64,000 nucleotides of DNA, taken from Aneurinibacillus thermoaerophilus (lineage in GTDB: Bacteria > Bacillota > Bacilli > Aneurinibacillales > Aneurinibacillaceae). This document shows positions 35,604-43,794 of this stretch, in pieces (the first letter of the stretch is position 1; each line of letters begins with the position of its first letter). Below the pieces are notes generated by a model. The model was not told the DNA's origin and did no database searches. It was given only the letters and a program-made list of their open reading frames with translations. A program made the position numbers and the translations under genes. The stretch is taken from NCBI RefSeq assembly GCF_900099925.1, contig NZ_FNDE01000002.1, positions 124,001-188,000 of the forward strand, read 5' to 3'.

Positions 35604-36563
35604 ATGAATCAAGCCCAACCAACAACACTCCCATTGATGTGGGGGGATAAAAGATACCATACATGGAATTACCATTTGCGTCAGCAATTTGGTGATAAAG
35701 TGTTCAAAGTGATGCTTGACGCGGGATTTACTTGCCCGAACCGAGACGGTACGATCGCGATCGGCGGTTGCACATTCTGTAGTGCCCGGGGATCGGGAGA
35801 TTTCGCCGGTTGGCGCCGTGATGATTTGGTGACACAGTTTAATGAGGTAAAAGAAAGACAGCATAAAAAATGGCCGAATGCTAAGTACATCGGATACTTT
35901 CAGGCATACAGCAACACATATGCTCCGGTAGATGTACTGCGGGATTACTATGAAGTAATTCTGAAGCAGGAAGGCGTGGTCGGGCTCTCCATTGCGACGC
36001 GTCCAGATTGCCTGCCGGATGATGTGGTGGAACTTTTGGCGGAGATAAACGAGAGGACGTATCTTTGGATCGAACTCGGTCTGCAAACGATTCACGAATC
36101 AACATCAAAATTGATTAACCGCGCGCACGATACGGCTTGTTACTATGAAGGCGTAGAGAAACTGCGCAAGCATAATATTCGTGTATGCTCGCATATCATT
36201 TTTGGTCTGCCGGGCGAAACGGAGGAAATGATGATGGAGACCGTGCAGGCAGTGGCCAATATGGATGTACAGGGAATCAAGATTCATTTGTTACATTTGC
36301 TGCGCAAAACACCGATGGTAAAGCAGTATGAAGCTGGTCTAGTGAAATTTTTAGAGAGAGATCAGTACGTTCGTCTTGTCGTAGACGCGCTTGAAATCTT
36401 GCCGCCGGAAATGATTGTCCACCGCTTAACGGGAGATGGGCCACCGGATTTGCTTATCGGTCCGATGTGGAGCCGGAAAAAATGGGAAGTGTTGAACGCG
36501 ATTGATGCGGAATTAAAGCGCAGAGACACGTGGCAAGGAAAGAAATTTGCTCGGAAATGGTAA
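35604..36563 (+). CDS. TIGR01212-family radical SAM protein (YtqA-like)
   Basis: Radical SAM enzyme of 319 residues related to B. subtilis YtqA and similar to the ELP3/TIGR01212 group. The cluster motif is spread as CPNRDGTIAIGGCTFC, an extended spacing typical of this family. Later segments are IGYFQAYSNTYAP, SIATRPDCLPD, WIELGLQT, HIIFGLPGETEEMM and HLLRKTPM. The substrate is not established; a role in tRNA modification has been suggested for relatives. It starts at ATG 35604 behind GGAGG, and a strong terminator follows. Confidence 0.9.
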   Translation: MNQAQPTTLPLMWGDKRYHTWNYHLRQQFGDKVFKVMLDAGFTCPNRDGTIAIGGCTFCSARGSGDFAGWRRDDLVTQFNEVKERQHKKWPNAKYIGYFQAYSNTYAPVDVLRDYYEVILKQEGVVGLSIATRPDCLPDDVVELLAEINERTYLWIELGLQTIHESTSKLINRAHDTACYYEGVEKLRKHNIRVCSHIIFGLPGETEEMMMETVQAVANMDVQGIKIHLLHLLRKTPMVKQYEAGLVKFLERDQYVRLVVDALEILPPEMIVHRLTGDGPPDLLIGPMWSRKKWEVLNAIDAELKRRDTWQGKKFARKW

Positions 36564-36564
36564 T

Positions 36565-36607
36565 AAAGCCCGGAATACGGCTACGTATAGCCGCATTCCG
36601 GGCTTTT
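36565..36607 (+). terminator. Terminator after the radical SAM gene
   Basis: AAAGCCCGGAAT and ATTCCGGGCTTT arms, with an inner ACGGCT/AGCCG pairing, then TTAG. Very stable. Confidence 0.88.
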
Positions 36608-36676
36608 AGTTTTCTTCTTATTTATTTTTATTTGTATTCTACGCGATGCAATTCGGAACAAAACTGATAAACAAAG

Positions 36677-37192
36677 TTAGCTAACCGGCAAAGGAGTAGG
36701 GGTCGGCTTGGCAAATCCTTCTTTATATTTGTTGTCGATATATTTACGGATGTCCAGCAGGCTTTTGCCTTCCTGCTTCATCATGATCGATTCTGCCGCG
36801 ATATGAAGGCAATTCACACAAGTCGTCCCATGCGAATTCCATACGATCTTGCCGTCCGGCTTTACTTCGTGAATGAAACAATCGCGGTTGCTTTTGTGTC
36901 CTACGCTTTCGCCACATCCGCAATAGCAGGCTATATTTTCTACCACTTTGTAATTGTGCCCAACCGCCTGATACACTTTGGCGACTTGCGGATCGAAATC
37001 TTTGAGAAATGATGGAAGCTGGTCTGGGCCGGCTGTTGTTTCCAAAATGTCTCCTCCCGGCAATTGTTGCTGATGAGCCGCATGTCCGCCTTGGTCTGGC
37101 TGCTCTTCCTTGGACGAGCAGCCCGTAAGTGCTCCTGTAAGCAGCATAAAAGCGCAGGCAGCAAATAAAAGTTTTTTTGTTCTATGCATCAT
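36677..37192 (-). CDS. PCYCGC-motif lipoprotein
   Basis: Exported lipoprotein of 171 residues with a signal peptide and lipobox LTGC (Cys25). The conserved family motif is NIACYCGCGESVGHKSNRDC, followed by a CVNC pair in GTTCVNCLHIA. The cysteines suggest metal or heme handling, but the role of the PCYCGC family is unknown. The C-terminus is Pro-rich. It is followed 54 bases downstream by the start-proximal end of no other gene in the same direction except the hypothetical gene upstream at 37247-37606, with which it may be co-transcribed. Confidence 0.85.
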   Translation of the reverse strand: MMHRTKKLLFAACAFMLLTGALTGCSSKEEQPDQGGHAAHQQQLPGGDILETTAGPDQLPSFLKDFDPQVAKVYQAVGHNYKVVENIACYCGCGESVGHKSNRDCFIHEVKPDGKIVWNSHGTTCVNCLHIAAESIMMKQEGKSLLDIRKYIDNKYKEGFAKPTPTPLPVS

Positions 37193-37246
37193 GCTCAGTT
37201 TCCCTCTCTTCCGCCAAATTTCTTTTCGTAATTTTCAATGAAGAAA

Positions 37247-37606
37247 TTAGCTAGTGAATCTTGCGACAAAATACTCCCATTCTTCTTCCGTGTCCGTATT
37301 CATAATTTCGTCATACACTTCCAGCAACCATCCTTCTTCATCTTCTGGTTCGGGGAGCGAATTTCCGGTCATCAATTCCGCCGCTCGATTATCATATCGC
37401 CACTTTTCTTTATAGAGGGACAGAAGGGGAGTGATAGCTTCTTTTAATAGCGCAGTTTCGCGCAACGGGTCCCGTTCTACTCGTGTTTCGTACAGTTCAA
37501 GGTATTCTTCCTGCGTTTTTGGCTTTGTTCCCTCTTTTAGTTCTTCACCGAGAAATATGGCATGCCTTGCTTTATCCAGAAAGCCGCGAATCTGCTCCTT
37601 GTTCAT
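37247..37606 (-). CDS. Hypothetical protein, 119 aa
   Basis: An acidic soluble protein, mostly helical by pattern (NKEQIRGFLDKARHAIF, EEYLELYETRVERD, ETALLKEAITPLLSLYKEKW) with an acidic C-terminal part (PEPEDEEGWLLEVYDEIM). AGGGAGATGT precedes the ATG. No family recognised. It lies directly upstream of the PCYCGC lipoprotein gene in the same direction. Confidence 0.65.
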   Translation of the reverse strand: MNKEQIRGFLDKARHAIFLGEELKEGTKPKTQEEYLELYETRVERDPLRETALLKEAITPLLSLYKEKWRYDNRAAELMTGNSLPEPEDEEGWLLEVYDEIMNTDTEEEWEYFVARFTS

Positions 37607-37727
37607 ACATCTCCCTCCATCGTTATTATTACATTTCAGTCTTGTCTGTAACTGATAACTATAGTAGCGTATTTTGCATAAAGAATCGACTGGAGATAGA
37701 GACGTAATATGAAGAAAGAGGGAAAAA

Positions 37728-38579
37728 ATGAATCGAAGAAGTTTTTTAAAGCGTCTTATTGCTGGGTTTGGTGGACTGATGCTGCTTATAGGCTTGGATG
37801 CTCTGTTTATTGAGCGGCGTCAGCTTTTGTGGCACGATATGACGATTTTGTTGCCGGAGCTGCCAAAAGCTTTTGAAGGAATGCGCATTGCACACTTTTC
37901 AGACATGCATCTTGGACACGGCTTGACCGCGGAAGACATTAAGCCGCTTGTCTCCCGGATAAATGAAGCGCGGCCGGACATCGTTGCGTTTACGGGAGAT
38001 TTAGTTGATGATGGAATGGAAGAACTGGAAGCGGCAGCGGATGTGTTGGCAGGCCTCCAGGCTCCTTACGGCAAATATGCGGTATTGGGAAATCATGATG
38101 TGCGCGGAAAAGCGGACCCGGACCGGATTATCCAGGCATACCGTGCGGCGGGATTCGTGCCACTTGTTAACGAACATGTAAAGATTACGCACGAAAGAAC
38201 AGGGCAAAGTATTTGGATTGCGGGTTTAGATGATTTTTGGAGGAAGCCGAATTGGAACAAAACGTTTGCTGATATTCCGGAAGGCGGTTGTACAATCGCA
38301 TTAATTCATGAGCCGGATTTAGCCGATCTTGCGAAAGATTATGGTGTTTGCTTGCAACTTTCGGGGCACAGTCACGGTGGGCAGATTCGCTTTCCGTTTG
38401 TAGGAGGTATATTATACCCGCCATATGGCCGAAAATATCCCGATGGTTTGCAGAAGGTGGAGAATAGTTCCATGTTTGTCCATACTTCACGCGGCATCGG
38501 TACGACGATTCTGCCGATTCGCTTTTTGTGCCGTCCGGAATGGCACGTTCTTACCTTGAGTCGTTTCACGAATTTGTGA
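37728..38579 (+). CDS. Tat-type metallophosphoesterase (YkuE-like)
   Basis: Calcineurin-like phosphoesterase of 283 residues. The N-terminus MNRRSFLKRL followed by a hydrophobic stretch is a twin-arginine signal or anchor (RRxFLK). The metal-binding motifs are FSDMHLGHG, FTGDLVDDG, LGNHDVRG, LIHEPDLAD and LSGHSHGGQIRFP. In B. subtilis YkuE has the same architecture and is exported by TatAyCy to the cell wall. The tatA gene lies 85 bases downstream, which supports Tat export. GAGGGAAAAA precedes the ATG. Confidence 0.9.
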   Translation: MNRRSFLKRLIAGFGGLMLLIGLDALFIERRQLLWHDMTILLPELPKAFEGMRIAHFSDMHLGHGLTAEDIKPLVSRINEARPDIVAFTGDLVDDGMEELEAAADVLAGLQAPYGKYAVLGNHDVRGKADPDRIIQAYRAAGFVPLVNEHVKITHERTGQSIWIAGLDDFWRKPNWNKTFADIPEGGCTIALIHEPDLADLAKDYGVCLQLSGHSHGGQIRFPFVGGILYPPYGRKYPDGLQKVENSSMFVHTSRGIGTTILPIRFLCRPEWHVLTLSRFTNL

Positions 38580-38663
38580 TAATTAGGTGGGCTTATTTTA
38601 TGTATTTTTTTCAATTTTCGTTTATAATAAGATTATGAATGTCTATATAAGGAGAGAGCACGT

Positions 38664-38858
38664 ATGTTTACAAACATCGGATTTCCCGGCGTTATTTTAA
38701 TTCTTGTAATTGCGCTCATCGTGTTTGGCCCCAAGAAATTGCCTGAAATCGGACGTGCGTTTGGACAGACATTGAAAGAATTTAAAAATTCGGCGCGTGA
38801 GTTGACGTTAGATGATGATGATGACAAAAAGACATCGCAGTTAAAAGAAATTAAATAA
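38664..38858 (+). CDS. tatA: Twin-arginine translocase subunit TatA
   Basis: A 64-residue TatA/E protein with a short N-terminal transmembrane helix ([15 protein letters not shown]), the conserved [14 protein letters not shown] hinge and amphipathic helix, and an acidic/basic tail. It forms the Tat pore with a TatC that is not in this window. AGGAGAGAGC precedes the ATG. Confidence 0.94.
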   Translation: MFTNIGFPGVILILVIALIVFGPKKLPEIGRAFGQTLKEFKNSARELTLDDDDDKKTSQLKEIK

Positions 38859-38865
38859 AGAAATG

Positions 38866-38890
38866 AAGGGTGCATAAGCATCCTTTTTTG
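38866..38890 (+). terminator. Terminator of tatA
   Basis: AAGGGTGC-ATAA-GCATCCTT (one G-T pair) followed by six T. Confidence 0.85.
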
Positions 38891-38963
38891 TTGTATTAAG
38901 AATATAGTTGCGGAAAAAAGCGAGCGGGCATAAGTCTGCGAGTTTCCCTATTTGATAAGTTCT

Positions 38964-38992
38964 TTTACTTTTTATAGCAAGGGAGCTATAAT
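38964..38992 (+). promoter_or_regulatory. Promoter of the MFS transporter gene
   Basis: TTTACT, a 17-base spacer, and a consensus TATAAT at 38987-38992. The predicted leader is about 120 bases. Confidence 0.6.
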
Positions 38993-39025
38993 AAAATATA
39001 GTAGCGATAAAGTAACGGTAAGCAG

Positions 39026-39097
39026 TTGAAGACTCGGCTCTGGTTTGTCCCTTACACGTACGGTGTGTTAGGGCTTTTTGTGTTTGGTCAGCTTTAG
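39026..39097 (+). promoter_or_regulatory. Attenuator-like leader with possible 23-codon leader ORF
   Basis: The arms CCCTTACAC and GTGTTAGGG (one mismatch) at 39049-39073 are followed by CTTTTTG, a terminator-like hairpin within the transporter leader. A TTG-initiated frame from 39026 encodes MKTRLWFVPYTYGVLGLFVF-GQL and spans the hairpin, ending at 39097, just before the transporter ribosome binding site. Only a weak ribosome binding site precedes it. The arrangement resembles ribosome-controlled attenuators of drug-efflux genes; that reading is inference. Confidence 0.45.
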
Positions 39098-39120
39098 GCG
39101 AAAGGAAGGTGAGTATATTT

Positions 39121-40356
39121 ATGGAAATATGGAAGCGGAATTTATATATATTGTGGTTTGCCCAGTTTATGGTGCTTGCCGCTATGAATTTGATCATTCC
39201 GTTTTTGCCGATGTTTTTGCAACATGATTTGGGCGTCAGCGATCCGGTTGCGGCTCAGCGCTGGACCGGTTGGATTTTTGGGGCGAACTTTCTGACTGCA
39301 TTTCTGCTGGCGCCGGTCTGGGGCAAGCTTGCTGACAGAGCTGGGCGCAAAGTGATGCTGATTCGTTCCAGTATCGGAATGTCACTTGTGACGTTCTGCA
39401 TGGGATTTGTTGCTTCGCCTGTGCAACTGCTTGTCCTCCGTCTGCTTAACGGTTTAATTTCTGGATTTGTGCCCGCGGCTGTAGCGCTTGTATCTACCAA
39501 TACACCGAAAGAAAAGACCGGCTACGCGCTTGGTTTTTTGCAGTCCGGCGCGGTCGCAGGAACGATTCTTGGCCCATTGCTTGGCGGACTTTTGGCGGAA
39601 TGGGTTACTTTTCGCGACATTTTCCGCATCACCGGGATGATGCTGTTTGGTGCCTCGATGCTGGTTATTCTTTTCGTTAGGGAAATCAACAAGCCGCAGC
39701 CGAAGTCAAAAGCGGCGATAGAGACAAAAGAAGAAAAAGGATTCCGCAAAATTTTGCACACATCTCCCCTGCCAGGATTGTTTTTGACTGGTTTCTTGAT
39801 TCAATTTGCAATAATGAGCACGAATCCATTCATGTCTTCGTACGTACAGGAATTATGGGACAGCGGAGCGTTTGTGTCGCTTATGGTAGGCATCGTCATT
39901 TCGGCTTCAGGCATTTCCACCATGCTATTTGCGCCTCTGCTTGGTAGGTGGGGTGACAAAATCGGTTCACAGTACGTATTATTAATTTGCCTTATCGGTG
40001 CAGTTGTCTTTTTTATTCCGCAGGGTCTTGTGCATTCCGTCTGGCCTTTGATTATCCTCAGATTCCTGCTTGGCATGTGTATAGGTGGCCTTGTGCCTTC
40101 GGTCAATAACCTTATTCGCAAGTATGCGCCGGAAGGGATGGAGAGCCAGACGTTTGCATACAGTACGAGCGCGATGAATCTGGGGAATTTGCTTGGTCCG
40201 ATAGCAGGTGGGATGTTGAGCGGCTTCATTGGTTTGCACGGTCTATTTTTTATGGCCGCTTCGCTATTTTTGATGAACACCTTGTGGGTGAAATATACGT
40301 TGCACCGTACGGAAACGCCGCGTACTTTGCTCGCTCATATGTTGCATTCAAAATGA
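39121..40356 (+). CDS. MFS transporter, multidrug-efflux-like
   Basis: A 411-residue major facilitator with twelve predicted helices in two halves. The loop 2-3 motif is GKLADRAGRKVMLI and the corresponding second-half loop is GRWGDKIGSQYVL. The motif-C-like segment LGFLQSGAVAGTILGPLLGG in helix 5 marks drug:proton antiporters. I chose ATG 39121 because GAAAGGAAGG lies about 11 bases upstream; an in-frame GTG directly on the ribosome binding site is unlikely. The substrate is unknown. Confidence 0.88.
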   Translation: MEIWKRNLYILWFAQFMVLAAMNLIIPFLPMFLQHDLGVSDPVAAQRWTGWIFGANFLTAFLLAPVWGKLADRAGRKVMLIRSSIGMSLVTFCMGFVASPVQLLVLRLLNGLISGFVPAAVALVSTNTPKEKTGYALGFLQSGAVAGTILGPLLGGLLAEWVTFRDIFRITGMMLFGASMLVILFVREINKPQPKSKAAIETKEEKGFRKILHTSPLPGLFLTGFLIQFAIMSTNPFMSSYVQELWDSGAFVSLMVGIVISASGISTMLFAPLLGRWGDKIGSQYVLLICLIGAVVFFIPQGLVHSVWPLIILRFLLGMCIGGLVPSVNNLIRKYAPEGMESQTFAYSTSAMNLGNLLGPIAGGMLSGFIGLHGLFFMAASLFLMNTLWVKYTLHRTETPRTLLAHMLHSK

Positions 40357-40395
40357 GAAAAACTCGCAAGTGGTTCCTCATTTGCGATAAAAAAC

Positions 40396-40426
40396 GGCCG
40401 GGAGATTCGCATTCCCGGCCATTTTT
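40396..40426. terminator. Bidirectional terminator
   Basis: GGCCGGGA and TCCCGGCC arms with T-run on the right and A-run on the left, between the convergent MFS and PCP_red-like genes. A weaker hairpin (TCGCAA / TTGCGA) precedes it at about 40366-40388. Confidence 0.83.
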
Positions 40427-40457
40427 AGAATGGAATAAAATAATATGTTAATTTTTG

Positions 40458-40712
40458 TTATTTTAGAAGATCGGCATACGGAGAAAGGTCGATTTGGTTT
40501 GCTTCAAGTGCCGTTACCGCCCGGCTTTTGTCCGGTGCGGCCATAATATAGCCGCGCACAACGTGATCCTTGTTTACTTCTTCGGCCCCTGCCTGCTGGG
40601 CTACTTGCTCGACTTTACTTTTGATTGATTTTTTTGCCATTGGTCGCACAAATACCGGCAGCGGTTTCATAAGTTCATCAAGAAGTTGGGCTGACTCATC
40701 CTGCCATTTCAT
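40458..40712 (-). CDS. PCP_red-domain protein, 84 aa
   Basis: Small protein with the domain found at the C-terminus of light-independent protochlorophyllide reductase B subunits (LMKPLPVFVRPMAKKSIKSK, QAGAEEVNKDHVVRGYI). In non-photosynthetic Bacilli it occurs as a short stand-alone protein of unknown function. I chose the ATG at 40712 (start MKWQDES). A longer reading from 40793 would add a poorly conserved Cys-rich N-terminus without a ribosome binding site. Confidence 0.78.
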   Translation of the reverse strand: MKWQDESAQLLDELMKPLPVFVRPMAKKSIKSKVEQVAQQAGAEEVNKDHVVRGYIMAAPDKSRAVTALEANQIDLSPYADLLK

Positions 40713-40795
40713 GATTTTTTGAACATCCTTTCTGGATTCATAATCGTCCTTATTATTATACCTGCAACAGGAGAAAAATAGAAGGTTACCCATTT

Positions 40796-41551
40796 TTATT
40801 CGCTATGAAGGAGGGCTTCAATTTCCTGTACAGTGCGCTCTCCCCAGTACGTAGCGAGCAAACTGCGGGCCCATGTCCATGCTGGAACGTAGCCTTCAGG
40901 CGCAAAGTAGTTTTTTGGTGAGCCGGCGGGGCGGCGTTTTGGATTGACGCATGCGTAATTTTTCCTATAATAATCGCCCCACCGGCTAAAACTTTCTGTT
41001 TCGCGGATGGCTGCCGTGATTAAAAGACCGAGGTCGCACTCGATGATTTCGAGAGGGAACAAAGAGCAGCTAAAAGGTTTAATTTGGGATGGGTTCATTC
41101 CTTTATCCAGCGCGTACTTATGGATGGCGCAGATACGCTTTCCATTTTCTTCTATTAAATAAAGACAATTTTCTTCAAACGTACGGATAGAAGAATAGTA
41201 GTTCGTATGGATCGTTTTCTCGAACACCCCTTTTTCCCTTGCTTCTTGCGCGCGCCCGTCGTTCGTATACGTTTCCAAGATCGTAAACGCATGTTTTTCA
41301 AATAGCGCCAGGTTATCGCCGTGCATGGAGTAGGGCTGCCCCTTTTCGCAGCAATTGTGGCCGTGCACGAGATGGCAGTGGAAGCAATCAAGATTTACCG
41401 GGGTAAGCAGGGCATTTATATCAATTAAGTACGAACCGTGTCGGAGAATGGTTTTCCCGAGACGTGGCACGATGTATTCATATACTGCTAACGATTCGGC
41501 GAATCCTAGTTCTTCCGGTGTGCCATAATAACGACTGCGCATAAACATCAC
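40796..41551 (-). CDS. DUF3109-like cysteine-rich protein
   Basis: A 251-residue cytosolic protein with a cysteine/histidine-rich core: LDCFHCHLVHGHNCCEKG, ENCLYLIEENGKRICAIHKY and KPFSCSLFPLEI. The pattern resembles DUF3109/YkgJ-type proteins that bind zinc or an iron-sulfur centre. Function unknown. It is divergent from cimA and lies upstream of the PCP_red-like gene in the same direction. Confidence 0.72.
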   Translation of the reverse strand: MMFMRSRYYGTPEELGFAESLAVYEYIVPRLGKTILRHGSYLIDINALLTPVNLDCFHCHLVHGHNCCEKGQPYSMHGDNLALFEKHAFTILETYTNDGRAQEAREKGVFEKTIHTNYYSSIRTFEENCLYLIEENGKRICAIHKYALDKGMNPSQIKPFSCSLFPLEIIECDLGLLITAAIRETESFSRWGDYYRKNYACVNPKRRPAGSPKNYFAPEGYVPAWTWARSLLATYWGERTVQEIEALLHSE

Positions 41552-41708
41552 ACTTTCGTTTCGTAATTCTTACTTATAATAATCAAAAAAGCTTCTTATA
41601 GCTACCCTCTATGTGATATGATATACTTTACAGAAAAAAATAATCAATTGCGAATAATCGCTCAAAGGAGCTACTGAGAGATTAAGAGAAGGGGAGAATG
41701 ATGGAACA

Positions 41709-43334
41709 ATGAAAACTCAGATATTTATTTATGATACAACACTGAGGGATGGCACCCAGGGAGAAGGTGTCAGTCTCTCGGTGGATGACAAACTGAAAAT
41801 CGCAAAAAAACTCGATCAGCTTGGTGTCCATTATATTGAAGGTGGCTGGCCGGGAAGCAATCCAAAGGATATGGAGTTTTTTTTACGGGCAAAAGAACTG
41901 AAGCTGAAACACGCGAAGATTACGGCGTTTGGCAGTACACGCCGCTTTGGCGTAACGGCGGAAGCAGATGCAAATTTGAATATGATTCTCAAGAGCGGAG
42001 TCGAAGCTGTTGCAATTTTTGGGAAAAGCTGGGACTTTCATGTGACTGAAGCGCTCGGTACGACGCTGGAGGAAAATTTGAGCATGATTTATGAATCGGT
42101 TCGCTTTCTGAAAGACAAAGGTTTGGAAGTCATTTACGATGCTGAACACTTTTTTGATGGCTACAAGCACAATCCGGAATATGCGATGGTAACGATCCGC
42201 AAAGCCATGGAGGCCGGAGCGGACTGGTTGACGCTTTGCGACACGAACGGTGGTTCCTTGCCGCATGAAATCAGCGAGATTGTAGCGCGAGTATGCGAAG
42301 AAGTAGGAACGAAGATCGGCATTCATTGCCATAACGACGGAGAGCTGGCAGTGGCGAATTCCCTGGCAGCGGTGGCGGCGGGAGCAACGCAAGTTCAGGG
42401 AACAATCAATGGATTGGGAGAACGATGCGGCAATGCCAATCTGATTTCTATTATTCCGAATCTTCAGTTAAAGCTTGGCTATGCTTGTGTATCGGACGAA
42501 CAATTGAAGCAGTTGACCAACACGTCGCGCTATGTGTATGAAATTGCAAACATCGTACCCCAAAACACACAGCCATTTGTAGGTCAGAGCGCCTTTGCGC
42601 ATAAAGGTGGAATGCATGTGAGCGCGATTTTGAAAGACGCGGAAACGTACGAGCATATTAAACCGGAAACAGTAGGAAACACGCGTCGGGTATTGGTGTC
42701 AGAATTATCTGGACAAAGCAATTTGCTGTTTAAAGCGCAGGAACTGAATATTGATTTAGACAAAAATAAACCGGAAGGGCGCGCCATTATCCAGAAGGTA
42801 AAAGAGCTTGAATACCAGGGGTACCAGTACGAAGGTGCAGAAGCTTCGTTTGAACTGCTGGTGCGTAAAGGACTCGGCGATTATGAAGAAGTATTTACCG
42901 TCGAGTCATTTAAAGTTTTGATGGAAAAGATCGGGGAACAGGACGTTGTAACAGAAGCGACCGTCAAGGTGAAGGTAAATGGACAGACCGTACATACGGT
43001 AGCGGAAGGAAACGGGCCGGTTAATGCGCTGGACAATGCGCTGCGCAAAGCGCTTGAAGTATTCTTTCCTGATCTTAAGGAAATGTATTTGACCGATTAT
43101 AAAGTACGCGTGTTAAGTGAACACGAGGCGACTGCTTCAAAAGTGCGTGTGCTGGTAGAATCAACAAAAGATGGCCGCGATAGTTGGAGTACGGTCGGCG
43201 TGTCGACAAACGTAATCGAAGCAAGTTGGGAAGCGCTGCTTGACAGTATGCGTTACGCGCTTTTGGGGCGCCATGAAGAAGCGGTGGACATCCAGCTGGA
43301 AGAGAAGGAACGTCTGGGAATTTTAAATCATTGA
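41709..43334 (+). CDS. cimA: (R)-citramalate synthase
   Basis: Condenses pyruvate and acetyl-CoA to citramalate, the first step of the threonine-independent isoleucine route. The 541-residue protein has the HMGL-like TIM barrel ([47 protein letters not shown]) and the C-terminal LeuA allosteric dimer domain, where isoleucine feedback would act. It is distinguished from 2-isopropylmalate synthase by the CimA-type GWPGSNPKD and overall length. It is monocistronic, with no other ilv/leu genes nearby. Confidence 0.9.
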   Translation: MKTQIFIYDTTLRDGTQGEGVSLSVDDKLKIAKKLDQLGVHYIEGGWPGSNPKDMEFFLRAKELKLKHAKITAFGSTRRFGVTAEADANLNMILKSGVEAVAIFGKSWDFHVTEALGTTLEENLSMIYESVRFLKDKGLEVIYDAEHFFDGYKHNPEYAMVTIRKAMEAGADWLTLCDTNGGSLPHEISEIVARVCEEVGTKIGIHCHNDGELAVANSLAAVAAGATQVQGTINGLGERCGNANLISIIPNLQLKLGYACVSDEQLKQLTNTSRYVYEIANIVPQNTQPFVGQSAFAHKGGMHVSAILKDAETYEHIKPETVGNTRRVLVSELSGQSNLLFKAQELNIDLDKNKPEGRAIIQKVKELEYQGYQYEGAEASFELLVRKGLGDYEEVFTVESFKVLMEKIGEQDVVTEATVKVKVNGQTVHTVAEGNGPVNALDNALRKALEVFFPDLKEMYLTDYKVRVLSEHEATASKVRVLVESTKDGRDSWSTVGVSTNVIEASWEALLDSMRYALLGRHEEAVDIQLEEKERLGILNH

Positions 43335-43794
43335 TGACAAGAGGATGAAGAAGGGGAAGGGGAGAAACGATCCGAACAGCGATAAAGAGTGATGTCGTTC
43401 TTTTCCTTCTCCTCTTCAACCTCAAGTCATGATTTATCAAGCCGAATAGTATTGAACTGTTTGATGATATCTTTATTCCTCGTCTTATTATAACTAGGCC
43501 CCTCAACCTCATGGACATTTCATTATATCCTCTTTAATCATTTATGACCGCTTTATTCATTCAGCTTTATACATTTATGTTTCGTTTTGACGTGGTTATA
43601 GTGCTGAAAAAAAAGTTTTCACTATGTATATATTACTTAATTTCTTCTAATAATAAATGATGTCTTAATAAAATAATGGTTTAACATCCAAAAAATGTAT
43701 TACTAAAAATGAAAAGACAAGCGTGCATGCTAAATCGTCAACTGCAGATTTTGGTGTTGAACCTAAATGTTACATTTTAACAAAGGGTGATTTC
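43335..43794. other. Intergenic region between cimA and the activase gene
   Basis: An imperfect long inverted repeat (GAAGAAGGGGAAGGGGAG pairing roughly with CCTTCTCCTCTTC, about 43345-43425) is the likely cimA terminator. From 43500 to 43790 the sequence is very AT-rich. I see no ORF, known riboswitch or clear -35/-10 pair. Confidence 0.4.

Noticed and set aside
43560-43700. Fnr/CRP-type operator before the activase gene
   Set aside because: The AT-rich stretch has no convincing TGTGA-N6-TCACA palindrome.
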